Assembly: GCA_028554645.1 (NCBI GenBank)
Contig: JAQOOI010000080.1
Location: 558,001-622,000 of the forward strand
From: Omphalotus guepiniiformis
Taxonomy: Eukaryota; Basidiomycota; Agaricomycetes; Agaricales; Omphalotaceae
Direction: 5' to 3'
DNA: 64,000 bases
Positions within the stretch are counted from its first letter, which is position 1, and each line of letters opens with the position of its first letter. Positions 46,480 to 58,500 of the stretch are shown piece by piece. Below the pieces are notes generated by a model, which worked only from the letters and a program-made list of their open reading frames with translations, was not told the origin of the DNA and ran no database searches. A program made the position numbers and the translations under genes.

Positions 46480-48631
46480 ATGAAGCTCTGGCAGCTTTTC
46501 AAAAATTTACCTCTTCCCCTTTTCATTTCATCTCTCACTCTCGTTTGCACGGCTTTGCCAGTGCAGTCAGTCGAGCTTGCTCAGCTCAACCCAGACAACT
46601 TCAAATCTTCGACTGCGAACGGGGTGTGGTTCATTGAGCATTTTTCTCCTTACTGTGGTCATTGTCGGCATTTTGCACCTACATGGGAAGAACTGGTGAA
46701 ATACAACGATGGTCACCCTGAGCTGGGGATCAAACTTGCCCAGGTGAACTGTGCAGTTCATGGTGGTGAGTAATTGACCGAACCCCAGTATTTCCTTCGT
46801 ACTTGCTTACTTATGAACCTCATTTCTCCTACTTCAGATCTATGTGACTCGAACAATGTCAAGGGATACCCACAAATGAACATGTACAGAGACGGAGATT
46901 TCGTAGAAACGTTCAGGGGAGCTCGGGAGCTCGATCGGCTCACTGACTATCTCAAGAAACATTCCGTACCTCAGGCTGCTCCCGTGGTCGACGAGAAGAA
47001 ACAAGAACCTCATACGGCACCCGAAATTCCAGCCATTGCAACAAATCCTTCCGGTACCGTACTGGTATTGGACGACAAGACATTCCAGAGTACCGTTGAG
47101 CAAGGACCCATTTTCATCAAATTCTTTGCACCTTGGTATGCTATTTCTTTCACCAGATAAGTCAATTTATGTGTAATGATGCGTCTTGGTGTGGACATTG
47201 TAAAAAGCTTGCGCCGACGTGGAAGAACCTAGCTCGGAACATGCAAAACAAGTTGGCCATTGCTGAGGTGGACTGCGAAGCTCACAAGGCATTATGCGCA
47301 ACCCAAAACATTGAGGGTTTCCCGACGTTGAAATTCTATACCGCGGGATCAAGCTCAGAGTATAATGGTGGGCGGAAGCTGGAGCAGTTGAAAGAATTTG
47401 CAGAGAAAGCCAGTGGATCGTAAGTCCCGGCATCCGAGAAGAGTGCTGTATAACACTCATGATATTGTCATTCAGAATCTCCAGGGCCGTAACAGCTGCA
47501 GAATTAGAAGAACTTGTTTCGGAGGATAACGTAGCTTATGCACTTCTGTATTCATCTCAGGAACGTGGTCTTTTGGTAAGCCCACACTGAACTCATCTTT
47601 CTATTGTGTCGCGCTTACATGCTTTCCATAGTCGGCGTTAAGACCGCTCTTTGCTCCCCTTCTCGGTTCTCCAACAGTCTACACCATTGTCGATCCTCCA
47701 TCTTCACTCACTTCTCGTCTATCTATAGACCTCTCTTCCAACTGGGCACTCGTCTCGTTCAAAGACCACGACTTCACTCGACCCTCAGCTATTTACACCT
47801 CATCCCTCAGTGCATTCTCCCTCTCCGACTCTATCAACACCGAGCCAATCTCAAAATGGCTCCTCTCCAATCGCCTCCCAACTACCATCGAACTGACACA
47901 AGATACCTTCCAGTCCGTGATGAACTCTCCCAGCCGTCCTCTAGTCGTCCTGGCCGCCGTGACGAAAGACAATAAGGCGAAGGTTCAAGAGCGACTTGAG
48001 GAAGTGGGTAAGATGTGGCGTTCTCGGACGGATGGTACCGGTCGGGTCTCGGTACCCGGTGGGAGCAGAGCAGTTGTTTTCGCGTGGATGGATCTAGAAA
48101 GGTGGAAAGATTGGATGAAGAGCATGTATGGTCTGACGAAGAAAGACTCTAAGGATCTTGAAGATGTTGATATCGTGATTACTGACCACCAGGTAAGACG
48201 GATAGCGGTTTCCCTGATCTCGCGGAGCTAATGCGGTTCTTGACATATAGAAACTGTTGTACTACGACGTCGATGCGTCTAACACACAGCTCAAACTTAC
48301 GTCTTCCCAGAACATCTTTGCAACTATCGAGGGCGCTGCTAATGGACGCATTACAGCAAAGAACTCTGAAAATATCATTGAGCGAACAGCTAGAGTAAGT
48401 CTTTCTATTACAATACACCTGCATTATACACATCTTAACATAACTCATCTGCAGTATCTGAATGCTAAACTTGTCGCCATCGAGAAATACATCATCAACA
48501 ACCTGGTGTATACTCTGTTCTTTATCTTATGCGTCGCTGCCTTGATTGTGGTAGCATTACGGAGAGTTCTCGCCGATGATCCTATGGATCAAGATTACGG
48601 GCGATTGAGCAAGGGAGAGAGGTTGGACTGA
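46480..48631 (+). CDS. Membrane-anchored protein disulfide isomerase, Eps1/TMX3-like
   Basis: The protein forms or rearranges disulfides in the ER. I chose the ATG at 46480 rather than 46429 because MKLWQLFKNLPLPLFISSL is a clear signal peptide; the earlier ATG would add 17 polar residues. The first thioredoxin domain has the active site YCGHC in HFSPYCGHCRHF. The second begins FIKFFAPW; its CGHCKKLAPTW lies across an apparent intron (47136-47188) that ends in TG instead of AG. Two further degenerate domains follow (ALLYSSQERGLL; PLVVLAAVTKDNKAK). Near the end is one membrane helix (LVYTLFFILCVAALIVVAL), then a short cytosolic tail ending KGERLD. Other introns are canonical. Apart from the odd splice, the gene looks intact. 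Confidence 0.82.
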
Positions 48632-48820
48632 GTGTTAGGAGGTGCAAGGATGATTGACTGATTACAGGATTGTTTTATTGGCTGGTTATTTTCATTGCTG
48701 TTTTCCATGTAAACTATCTACGAGCATACGCTTATATTGATATTTATTGCTTTTGGCCGTGAGTAATGTGCACTTGAATCTTATCTCGGAAAGTAGTGGG
48801 CCGGCTCTCTTTCTTCAACA

Positions 48821-50367
48821 ATGTCAACAACAGATTCATACCCAACACCCACATCTAAATCCCAACTCGAAACTGAAAAGATCCTTCTCACCTATCTCCC
48901 CACTTCTACTAGTGACCACCCAACTCTCCAGAAAAAACCACACCTCGAATTCCTCATCCGTAACCTCATCCAAGGTCTTCCATCCCGATACATCTCCCAA
49001 GACGCTTCACAACCGTGGTTAATCTACTGGTCACTCCAAAGTTTCAGTATACTCCAAGTAGCCATCGATCCGGGAAACAAACAACGTGCTATTAACACCC
49101 TTCTTTCATTCCAAAACCCCACTGGTGGATTTGGTGGTGGGCCAAGGCAGATATCTCATTTATTACCAACATATGCTGCTGTATGCGCTTTAGCAATTGT
49201 TGGAAGACCTGGTGAAGGTGGTGGGTGGGATGATATCGATAGAAAGAAGATGTACGATTTCTTCATGTCACTCAAACAACCCGATGGGTCCTTCACTGTT
49301 TCGAAAGATGGAGAAGTCGATGTTAGAGGGATATATTGTTTGATTGTCGTTTCGACGTTGCTTGATATTCTTACGGATGAACTTGTTGATGGGACGTTGG
49401 AATTTCTTGTTTCTTGTCAGACTTATGAAGGGGGTTTTTCGTCGACTTCGTTTTCGTTCTTTTCCGATTCTCCACGTCCGCCTTTAGGTGAAGCACATGG
49501 AGGGTATACGTTTTGTGCTACGGCTTCGTATATCCTTCTTTTGCCTTTCATCAAACGTCTACCGAGTTCAACGCAGCCCCGAAGGATAAACACTCATAAC
49601 CTCCGGAGATGGTTAGTCCACATGCAAGGTCTCCCCAGTGAATTAGGCGGTTTCAAAGGACGGACTAATAAACTCGTGGATGGGTGTTATTCGTGGTGGG
49701 TTGGAGGGTGTTTTGCGTTGGTAGATGCATTGGAGGGTGTCGAACGCGGACATCAGCACGAACATGAAAGCGAAGAAGTGCAGGAAGAGAACGCGAAGGA
49801 ACAAGATTGGATTGATGAAGGTACGGTCGATACTACTTCTCACCCCAACAGCTAACTGACTTCACCTCAACCATAAGACCACTCCGATACATGGAACACC
49901 ACCGCACTTCAATCCTATATCCTCAACGCAGCTCAACATCCTGCAGGTGGCCTTCGCGATAAACCACCAAAATCCGCAGACTCATACCACACTCTGTACT
50001 GCCTCTCTGGTCTCTCAGCAGCTCAACATCATGTCGCGCCTGATGAGGTGTATAAGAGGGCTTTGGAGGGATTGTGGGATGATAAATCGCAAGGCAAAGG
50101 CGAGGATGCCAAGACGGGGGAGTTGAAGAAAGAGATTTACACCCGTGCGTTGGCGTGGAATGAGGTGGGGAAGGGTAAGGGAGGGAGGGAGATTTTAGGT
50201 GGAGAAGGGAATCGTGTTGTGAGTGACTTTTTCTTTTCCTTTTCGCTCAAATTTCACGATACAAAACACAGAACGCAACACACCCACTGTTCAATCTTAC
50301 AATCACACATACCGAACAGATCATGGCCTATTTCTATGGGCAGGAAGTTGTTCCTCCTAGGGGTTAG
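48821..50367 (+). CDS. RAM1: Protein farnesyltransferase beta subunit
   Basis: The enzyme attaches farnesyl to the cysteine of CaaX proteins such as Ras and fungal mating pheromones. The start at 48821 (MSTTDSYPTPTSKSQ) is followed by the alpha-alpha barrel core: YISQDASQPWLIYWSLQSF, GGFGGGPRQISHLLPTYAAV, QPDGSFTVSKDGEVDVRG and EGGFSS. The zinc ligands are visible as D and C in VDGCYSWW and H in DSYHTLYCLSGLS. The phrase GGPRQISHL favours the farnesyl over the geranylgeranyl enzyme. Three exons: the first intron begins near 49820 (GTACGG...CATAAG), the second at about 50221-50270 (GTGAGT...CACAG). The last exon ends EQIMAYFYGQEVVPPRG. A His/Glu-rich insertion (RGHQHEHESEEVQEE) precedes the first intron. 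Confidence 0.93.
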
Positions 50368-50612
50368 GGGTGTATATATGCCGACTTGTATTGATAATTG
50401 AATGTATGAACGTTGTATGTATGTAGTTCTAGCACGGGGTACACCTGTACTTGTCGCATGAATTGTTAGTATTGATAGATAACGTTTGAAGTCGAGTTCT
50501 CGAAGCAACATTCCAATTACTGCAAGTGCATTAATGAACAGCATATATGTACCACAACCACCAACATCTGCCGGTCATCCATTATTACAACATCCACCGT
50601 GCTATGAATCTC

Positions 50613-51647
50613 CTATTGATTCTTCTTATCGCCAGCATTATACCCTTTCGGAGTGACCTCAAGACGTATGGGACTCTGGATGCTTGCCAACGCCGATACA
50701 CCGAAATACAGTATAGGGAGGAAGACAAAGAGCACCACCAGAAGAACAGTGATGAGACCTGGGGTAAGAAGCTGATAGTTGTGGAGAATACCGCCTTTGT
50801 TCTTTGCCACAGAGGTAGCGGAAGGCGACGTAAAGTCAAAAACAGGTCGGTCATGAATATCGGGGGATTGGCGTTTGCTGAGCGCGAGAGGAGAGCCGGT
50901 GTAGACGACAAGGTGATTAGCATAAGGAAGTGAGGTGAGGGTGTTGGAAAGCAGAGCGTCATAGTGATGATTTCCAAGGTTAATAAATGACATGGAACAA
51001 ATAAGATAGTAGAAATACTAACCATAGTCAAGCATGATATTCTTTCTACGCGAGCCATGGAGCTCCAAGCTCGGCATGCTAATCACAAGAACGGCCTTTT
51101 CTCCTTTCTCAAACTCAACACCTCCTTGTCCGGGCATAAAGCTAACAAGCCTCGAGCTACATTTCTCGGACACCGACTGGGCAAGAGAAGAGAGCTCAGA
51201 ATCATACTGAGGTGCAGAAGGGATGTACGCAAATTGACGAGAAGAAGATGCGGAAGAAAGTGAACGAGATAGATGAGAATTTTTCGAGACGCTACGCAAG
51301 TCTGAAGCGTGCAGCTGAATGAAACTGTTCAGCAACGAACGATACGTGAAATACATCGAGGTACAACACTTACACCTGGCTGGTCGACAATGATTATAGC
51401 CTCATGGCCACAGATATCATCATCGGATAATATACTTTCAATTAGATGTGTAGAATGACGGATATTTGCAGCGTTCAAAGGTAGACGATCAATAGCACTT
51501 GAACTACGTGGTATACAAATCATCAGTAACTAGACTCGCAAGAGAATAGAGAAGCTACCTATGCGACGACCATGCAACGAACGGAGAGGTATTCGAGAAC
51601 GCCAGCGCCAGCGGAGACAAGGATAAGAGTAGGGCAAGGCGTACCAT
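50613..51647 (-). CDS. BIG1/Voa1-like ER membrane protein
   Basis: BIG1 and Voa1 are related fungal ER membrane proteins, acting in beta-1,6-glucan assembly and V-ATPase assembly respectively; both resemble the animal V-ATPase accessory protein Ac45. The start at 51647 gives a signal peptide (MVRLALLLSLSPLALA) followed at once by FSNTSPFVAWSS, the typical mature N-terminus. After a short intron the frame reads SSAIDRLPLNAANIRHSTHL and GHEAIIIVDQPG, then a Ser-rich luminal region and NLTSLPYANHLVVYTGSP. The end is a membrane helix (LITVLLVVLFVFLPILYFG) with the family tail SALASIQSPIRLEV and a Lys-rich end (stop at 50613). Which of the two roles applies cannot be decided by eye. Confidence 0.8.
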
Positions 51648-51853
51648 CTTCGAGGAGGAAGGTCAAGTTGAATTGAACCAAAGTGAGCCAGCCTTCCCAA
51701 TACGGACCAGTTCGGTTCGTTATGCAGTGATTCCGGCTAATCGTGCCGCCGAACCGGTCACTGCTCCTAATGCGGGGTAAACCTTGCACATGATTCTCTC
51801 TTTCCCTCAAAAACTCAGTTTCGTCTCTTGCGGTCTGCTTTCTACAGTTCAAC

Positions 51854-53602
51854 ATGTTCAGGAATTCCTTGTCAAGGTCTTTCCGCGTAACAGCAGCTCG
51901 CCGTTCTCTGAACGTATCGCGGTAAGTCTGTTGAGGAAGAGAAAAGTTTGTTGGACTCAATTTACTCAATTACAGAACCTTCAGTTCAAGTAGACGCCAC
52001 CTGTCCGAAAATGTTCCGGCATTGAATTCCTTGGACTTGTTCACAGAGGAGGAGGAGATGCTTCGAGAAACAGGTAAGCATATTTTGATGAATCAATGAG
52101 GTTCATGGACTAACCAAACATAATAGTGCGACGTTTTGCAATCAATGAAGTCGGTCCTAAAGTCAGAGAGATGGATGAGAACGAACGGATGGATCCAGAC
52201 ATAATCAAAGGACTCTTTGAGGGAGGCGTACGTGGCAAACACTCTTCAGCTTTTACACAGACTCACTCACCACCCCTTTCTAGTTTATGGGAATTGAAAC
52301 CTCAGATGCACACGGAGGCGCAGGCTTCTCGTTCACAGCTGCTATAGTGGCAATCGAGGAACTTGCCAAAGTAGATCCCTCCGTCTCGGTTCTGTGCGAT
52401 GTACACAATACACTCGTGAATACCGTAGTTAGAAAATACGGAACGCAAGAACAGAAGGATAAATGGCTGCCTGTACTCGCTACTGATCAAGTAAGTTCCT
52501 TCCAACAATACTTTGACGTAACCTCATTCTTTGGTGTGCAGCTAGGATCTTTCTGTCTGTCTGAACCTGCTTCCGGATCGGACGCATTTGCGTTGCAGAC
52601 GAAGGCTCAGAAAGTCGGAAATGATTATGTTTTGAACGGAACGAAGATGTGGATTACGAACTCGTATGAAGCCAATATCTTCTTGATATTTGCAAACGTG
52701 GGTATCTCGTATCACCCTGCATGGTCTCTCTGAACCTGGCGCTTTAGGTCGATCCTTCAAAAGGATACAAGGGAATAACGTGCTTTATTGCTACCAAGGA
52801 TATGGGCATTGAAATCGCCAAGAAGGAGCAGAAACTGGGTATCAGAGCCTCGTCGACTTGCACGTTGAGTTTCGACGATGTGAAGGTGAGCACTTCCTAG
52901 CCCATATAATTCTTATCAATGCTTATCATTCTGCCAGATTCCTGCAGAGAACATTATCGGTGGAGAAGGACAGGGATACAAGGTAACAGCCTCACCTGTT
53001 CCAGACTTTTTATCATTGACTCACTTGCGCACAGATTGCAATCGAAATTTTGAATGAGGGCAAGTCTTGGCATCTCTCCGGAAGTTCTCCAAACTAAATG
53101 TAACATGTTATTTTCAGGCCGTATCGGAATAGCTGCTCAAATGCTCGGACTTGCTCAAGGCGCATTCGACCTTGCCGTACCATACACATACACACGCAAC
53201 CAATTTTCGCAGCCCATCGGGACGTTCCAGGGCATGGCATTCCAGTTTGCAGAAGCTGCTACTCAAATTGAGGCAGCAAGACTGCTAACATACAACGCAG
53301 CAAGGCGAAAGGAGAATGGATTGTCATTTGTGAAAGAGGCTGCGATGGCGAAGTATTGGGCTAGTAAGGTCGCTGAAAGTGTTAGTGGAAAGGCGATTGA
53401 GTGGATGGGAGGAACAGGATTTACTAGGGAGACGGGTGTAGAGAAGTTTTGGAGAGATTCAAAAATCGTATGGAGTTTCTCGGTTTCTTTCGCGGGACTA
53501 CTGGCTTATCCCTTTCTTCATTAGGGTGCAATCTACGAAGGCACGTCAAATATTCAACTGCAAACGATCGCCAAGTTCATTCAGAAGGAGTATTCGTCTT
53601 GA
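51854..53602 (+). CDS. Short/branched-chain acyl-CoA dehydrogenase, mitochondrial
   Basis: This FAD enzyme introduces the alpha-beta double bond in short or branched acyl-CoA, a step of fatty-acid or isoleucine breakdown. The start at 51854 encodes a basic presequence ([19 protein letters not shown]), implying mitochondrial import. Family landmarks in order: [29 protein letters not shown], the substrate/FAD motif [33 protein letters not shown]-type [37 protein letters not shown] and [13 protein letters not shown]. The catalytic Glu is in [16 protein letters not shown] near the C-terminus. About ten short exons all splice in frame. The features fit the ACADSB/ACADS group; the exact chain preference is unknown. 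It shares a 206 bp divergent promoter with the BIG1/Voa1-like gene. Confidence 0.92.
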
Positions 53603-53696
53603 TCACGCATTCTTGTACCGATAAATGCATCTAGCTTTGGACATTCGCAAACAGCTTTGTATCGTTAACAATTGTCAATTACTTGGAGGGGAAATG

Positions 53697-55260
53697 TTAT
53701 GTCACATCCATTTTTATGAGGTTTTCTTCTCCTTCTATACCGACTCGTTGATTTTGTAATTGGTCAGCAGCTGCCATCGCTGCGAGCAGTGAATCGACAT
53801 CCGGAGCAACCGTAAATCGTTTGTTGACTTCTCCAAGGACCGCTAACCTCTGTCCTTCCATGTCAAGGCTGACTGCGTGTTGGAGGAAGGAAGGTTGGGT
53901 AGCAGCCGAGACCTAGCATAAATAATACGATTTAAGGATTATTGAGATCATCAGAGAAAGACATACATCGAGTAGGATACCATTAGCAAGTCGCATTTTC
54001 ACCGCCCCACTACGATAAATCTCCAATTGACCGATAACACCGTCTACAATAGAATGAGTCGTCTCCTTTGGTTCCGCTGATTCTGACGGTGCCTGAGAGG
54101 GACCAGCATTTGACTCGGGTTTCACGTCTGAAGCAAAGGTGACTTTTTTGTTTGTAGATTTTGATTCGAAAGTTGGGAATGGTGAAGGGAATTGGAAGAA
54201 GTAAAGTCGGTCTTGTCTGATAGTGGGATCCTGGGTTGGTTGGAATGAGTTACACAAGCGTGCAATGTACATAGTTGAAGGACACACATCACTCAAATCA
54301 GCTTGTTGACCGAAATCTTCAATTATATCTTCCAGTTCTTCTTCTTCTTCACTTTCACTTAGATCGATTGCATTTGCGAGATTGACTTCCCCGACTTCTT
54401 GCTCGCCTGAAAGGACCCAATTCAGCACTTCCCACAACAACAAAAACCAACAAAGAAACCAGGGACACACCCATAGCAGAATCAGGATCCTCCTTCTTAA
54501 CTTTCTTCCTCATCCGTTCCTTCCTCAAACTCTCCGGCGCCATCCAATCCATCTGACGTACATTCTCCATATCAACAATCTCAATCCCTTCATCAGGATC
54601 AGAATAAACCTCCTCATCTACATCTTCAGCCTTTCCCTTTCCCTTTCCCTCCTCGACTTTGATCGAAGGCACTGGTGTTCGAGATAAACCAGCACCTAGA
54701 TCAGAGTGGGTTCCTCTGGAGGGTACAGGGATTGGTGTAGATTTTGGAATAGATCTCCGAGCGTTGTTTCCTGCTAGAGTAGGACCCATTGCGAATGGAC
54801 CACTGGCGGTCATCTCGACTGGAGGTCGGGGAGCAGATCCTCGACCACCACCCCTACCATCTCCTCCTCGACCACGACCACGACCTCTATCGCGAGATGT
54901 AGTGGGTAGATTGTCAGGCGTGGGCTCCTACATCCAGATATGTGAGGGTGAGGGGGATGGGTAGTTAGTCATGAAACGAAATATTCACAGTTTTTACTTC
55001 TCTGATATCAAACGACAGTTACTACACATCTAGAGATTTGATTAAGGATTCTCACTTACTCTTTTTTCCGTCTTGTTGGAAGAACAGGCACAAACTTGAG
55101 TTTTTGAGTACCTTGCCTGGTCACATCTGAAGTTCGTTTTGCTAGACTAGATATTGCTTTTGATTTTGAGGAGCCAGACGCGCTATCTTTTGTATCCCTA
55201 AGTCCATTCGACCCAAAGGATGCTGAGAAGATTGAGCATACCTGTAGGTGTTTCTGACAT
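53697..55260 (-). CDS. RPC53: RNA polymerase III subunit Rpc4 (Rpc53)
   Basis: Rpc4 pairs with Rpc5 on RNA polymerase III and helps initiation and termination. The start at 55260 (MSETPT) is separated by a short intron from RDTKDSASGSSKSK, then QKLKFVPVLPTRRKK, a conserved N-terminal signature. A second intron leads to an RGG-like stretch (RDRGRGRGRGGDGRGGG). The acidic middle holds DMENVRQMDWMAPESLRKE. The C-terminal Rpc4 domain starts LYFFQFPSPFPTF and continues IVDGVIGQLEIYRSGAVKMR and ANGILLDV, ending in the exon before 53697. The gene order of motifs matches the family. The RGG block is longer than in yeast and may bind nucleic acid. Confidence 0.9.
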
Positions 55261-55590
55261 GAGTACGAAATCACTGTAGGTGGTAAGATAGAAAAAGCGT
55301 GATCGCGACTGATGGTGACCGAATCGGAATTCACGAATTCACAACTTGATAAGAAAAAATCTAATTCAAGGTATAAAATCATACAGATGCTAGATATGAT
55401 ATACCAATATACACACGATGATAATATATGCTGAGCAACAACTGATACATGCCATAAAGAGTTCTATGATACTAGAATATGTAGGATATAAAGACAGATA
55501 TGCAGAGGAAAATAGAGAAAACGTAGAGAAAGGACCAGATAGAAACTAAGAAACCTCAGGCAAGAAAAATTAAAAAGAATAACAAAAAGA

Positions 55591-58500
55591 TCAAGAATCT
55601 GGAGCATCTTGACAACCGCTAGATGAATATAATGCACTCGACATTGCCTCTACTGCAGCCAGATGGAACGGCAGCAAAGGATTCGCACCCACCAAATGCC
55701 ATCGTTCACAAGAAAGAACAGACAGAGAATAAAACGACTGCGTGATGTCCACAAGTAACTGACGGTAGTTAGATTCGTCCGAAGAAGAAACTCTAGAATG
55801 ATCTGGTGTAGGATAGGAGCAACCGTAAGATTTCGCAGCGTGCAATAGATGGAGATGTATCATCGGAGTGGAAGACGCAGATGGTGCAGATGATGAAGGG
55901 ACGCGAACAAGTGTGCTGCTACTGAGCGGAAGCAACGGAAGATTATGTGCTGAAGAGTCATCATCGCCATTCGGTGAAGTTGGAGGTACGTCAATAACAA
56001 TATGTCTCGCAAGACCCAAAGCTTCCTGTGTAGGCGGGACAGAAATAGGCAAGGGTAACTTCTGATAGAGAGCATAGGTAGTCATGGATGTGTCGATGTA
56101 CACCTGATTCTGGGTTTTTAATGATGACTTGGAAGAGCTTGAACCTGAACGCGATGTTCCCTTGCCCGACGTTGATTGTGTTGGCGTAGAGTTAGGTGAA
56201 TTGGGCAGGGAAGGTAATAGAACCCATGGAGCGGAGGATTCCACGGCCATGACAGAGACGTGTATTGGTGTTGAATTACTCATCGAAATCGAATGCAGAG
56301 CCGTCGAGAGATGCGTTGTCCACGCTACACAGGTTTAGGAAAGACTATTTCAGCAACGAAAAGGTACTTATCGAGCTGAACGGCTTACCATCTAATTCCA
56401 TAGCATCCATAGCACCCAGTTTGGAAAACACAACTCTCCACTCCACATTCGCCTTGTCCACAAACTGCATTGCGAACTCCAACACCTTCCCTACTACATA
56501 CATCTCATCTGACACAACATTATCCCCACCTTCCTCCGCATCGTTCCCAGTCGTCGTGGCCTCAACTGCGTGCGCCTGTGTCAACCACACACCCAAATCA
56601 TGCGCTTCGCCCCTCTGATCAATGCACGCCGCCAAAATCCACTTTCCACACTGACTAACCTGATACCCAACATGCAGCAGCGTATGTCGATCCATCACAT
56701 CCAACGACGGATTCGGCGCATACACAAAGGATACTTTGTTCTCGGTCGGCGAACGAGCCAGCGTGAAAGCAGGTACTTGGAAATAATTCCTGACCCTCTC
56801 CCCACGATCAAAGAACCTCCTCGACATGACTCTATCTACAGGCTGCAAAATCCTGTTATAGACCGAACAACAGAGCAACTCGGAGCCCGTATTCAGCGGG
56901 GAAGACGGGTCTGCAGACTGGATCAAAGCAGCCTCGGAGACAAAGTGAAATAGGATCTGAGCCTCGGAGTAGGTCTTGACAGCTTTCTTGATGGCAGAAA
57001 ACAGTTCACAAAGCATGGTCGAGGCGAGGGACATGGCGGCCAAGGGTGTGACCAAGAAGAACACAAAACTATCCTGAGGGACCGGAAGACTGGCTATAAA
57101 AGCGGCTATGTCCAAAAAGACGCGTCAAGAAGTGGGGAACATCAACAACAACATGACAACATACCAAGAGTCTTTCGAAAAGACGAATCGTATCGCAAAG
57201 CCACCAAGCCCTCCTTCTGACAGAACGTACTAGTGCCATGAACCATGTTCCCAAATTGCTTTGCCTACATTCAACGCGAAAACCAGAGTAAGATCTCTAA
57301 AACGAACTGGAGCAGGAGCAGGAAATTTCTCCACTTACGCGATACAGCTCGACAGTGCTTGCCAACCAATCCTCCGCCAGATGTTGCCTCCACTCTCGTT
57401 TCTCCCCCTCATCCTCAAACAATACAAAAGCAGTGACATTTTTCCTCCCTCCTTTTGGACCCAACCCGAGCTTCTCCCAGAATCTTAGTGCGGAAGGCAG
57501 AACATGAATGATAGCACCGCTCTTGCCAATGGCCAGATGAGGAGGATCGAGCGCATGTATGACTGTGGAAGACGAGGAAGTAGGCTCTGAGAGAAAAAAT
57601 CAGTCCGAGAGTAAGACTGCAACGGAGCAAAGCACTGACCAGTCTCATACAAATCTCCAAGACTCAGCGGCCCTTCCAGCCCCGTCACACCATCCAACAG
57701 CTCCTTGACAGCACCGACATCCGCAGGCCAAACCTCTCCAGTCCCCAAACCCATACCCGTCTTTGACTGCCCACAGCCCATCTCTCCTGCCCCCACACCC
57801 AAACACCCAAAGCCAACCTCAATCCCATTCCCTCCCAACCTGACCCCACCAATCAATGACTTGGCAACACCCCACGCATCCGCCCACGAACAATTCTCCA
57901 CCACTTCCCTCGCAAACATACTCGCAGCTGCCTCCGCTTCCCTCGCTTTCTCAACCGCTGCTCCCATTACCGCAGCTGGCGACACCGGAGTAGGCACCGA
58001 TGGGAGTGGTGGAGCATGCGCGTGCGTATGTTGCGACGATGGCGGTGGAGGCATAGACCCAGTATTCCTTACGGACGAACTAAGTGGCAAAAGAGATGCA
58101 TGTTTGAACTGTGTCGCGAGCAGTGCGGGACCTGGAGGGAGATACTCTGGTAAAGGTGACATAGGTCTCGAAGGTCCCTTTCGAGATCTCGATTTCATTT
58201 TCAGTTTTTCACCTCCAGCAGCTTCCTCCTCCGAGTTCGTGCAAACAGTCCCAGTACCGTCATCCGTGTCATCCCCTTCCTCCCCTTCCTCCTCATCGTC
58301 GTCTTCCTCACCCGCATCTTCATCCACTTCAACCACCCTCCCATTATCTCTAGCACCCCAACCTTCTTCCTTCTCCCACTCCTTCAACCACTTCGGCATA
58401 CGCCTCCTATGCCGCGCAACTCCCACTAAACCCAATTTCTTCTTTTTACTCTTCCTTTTAACCCCAATCAACTTTTTCACAACTCCAATCCTCGGATCAG

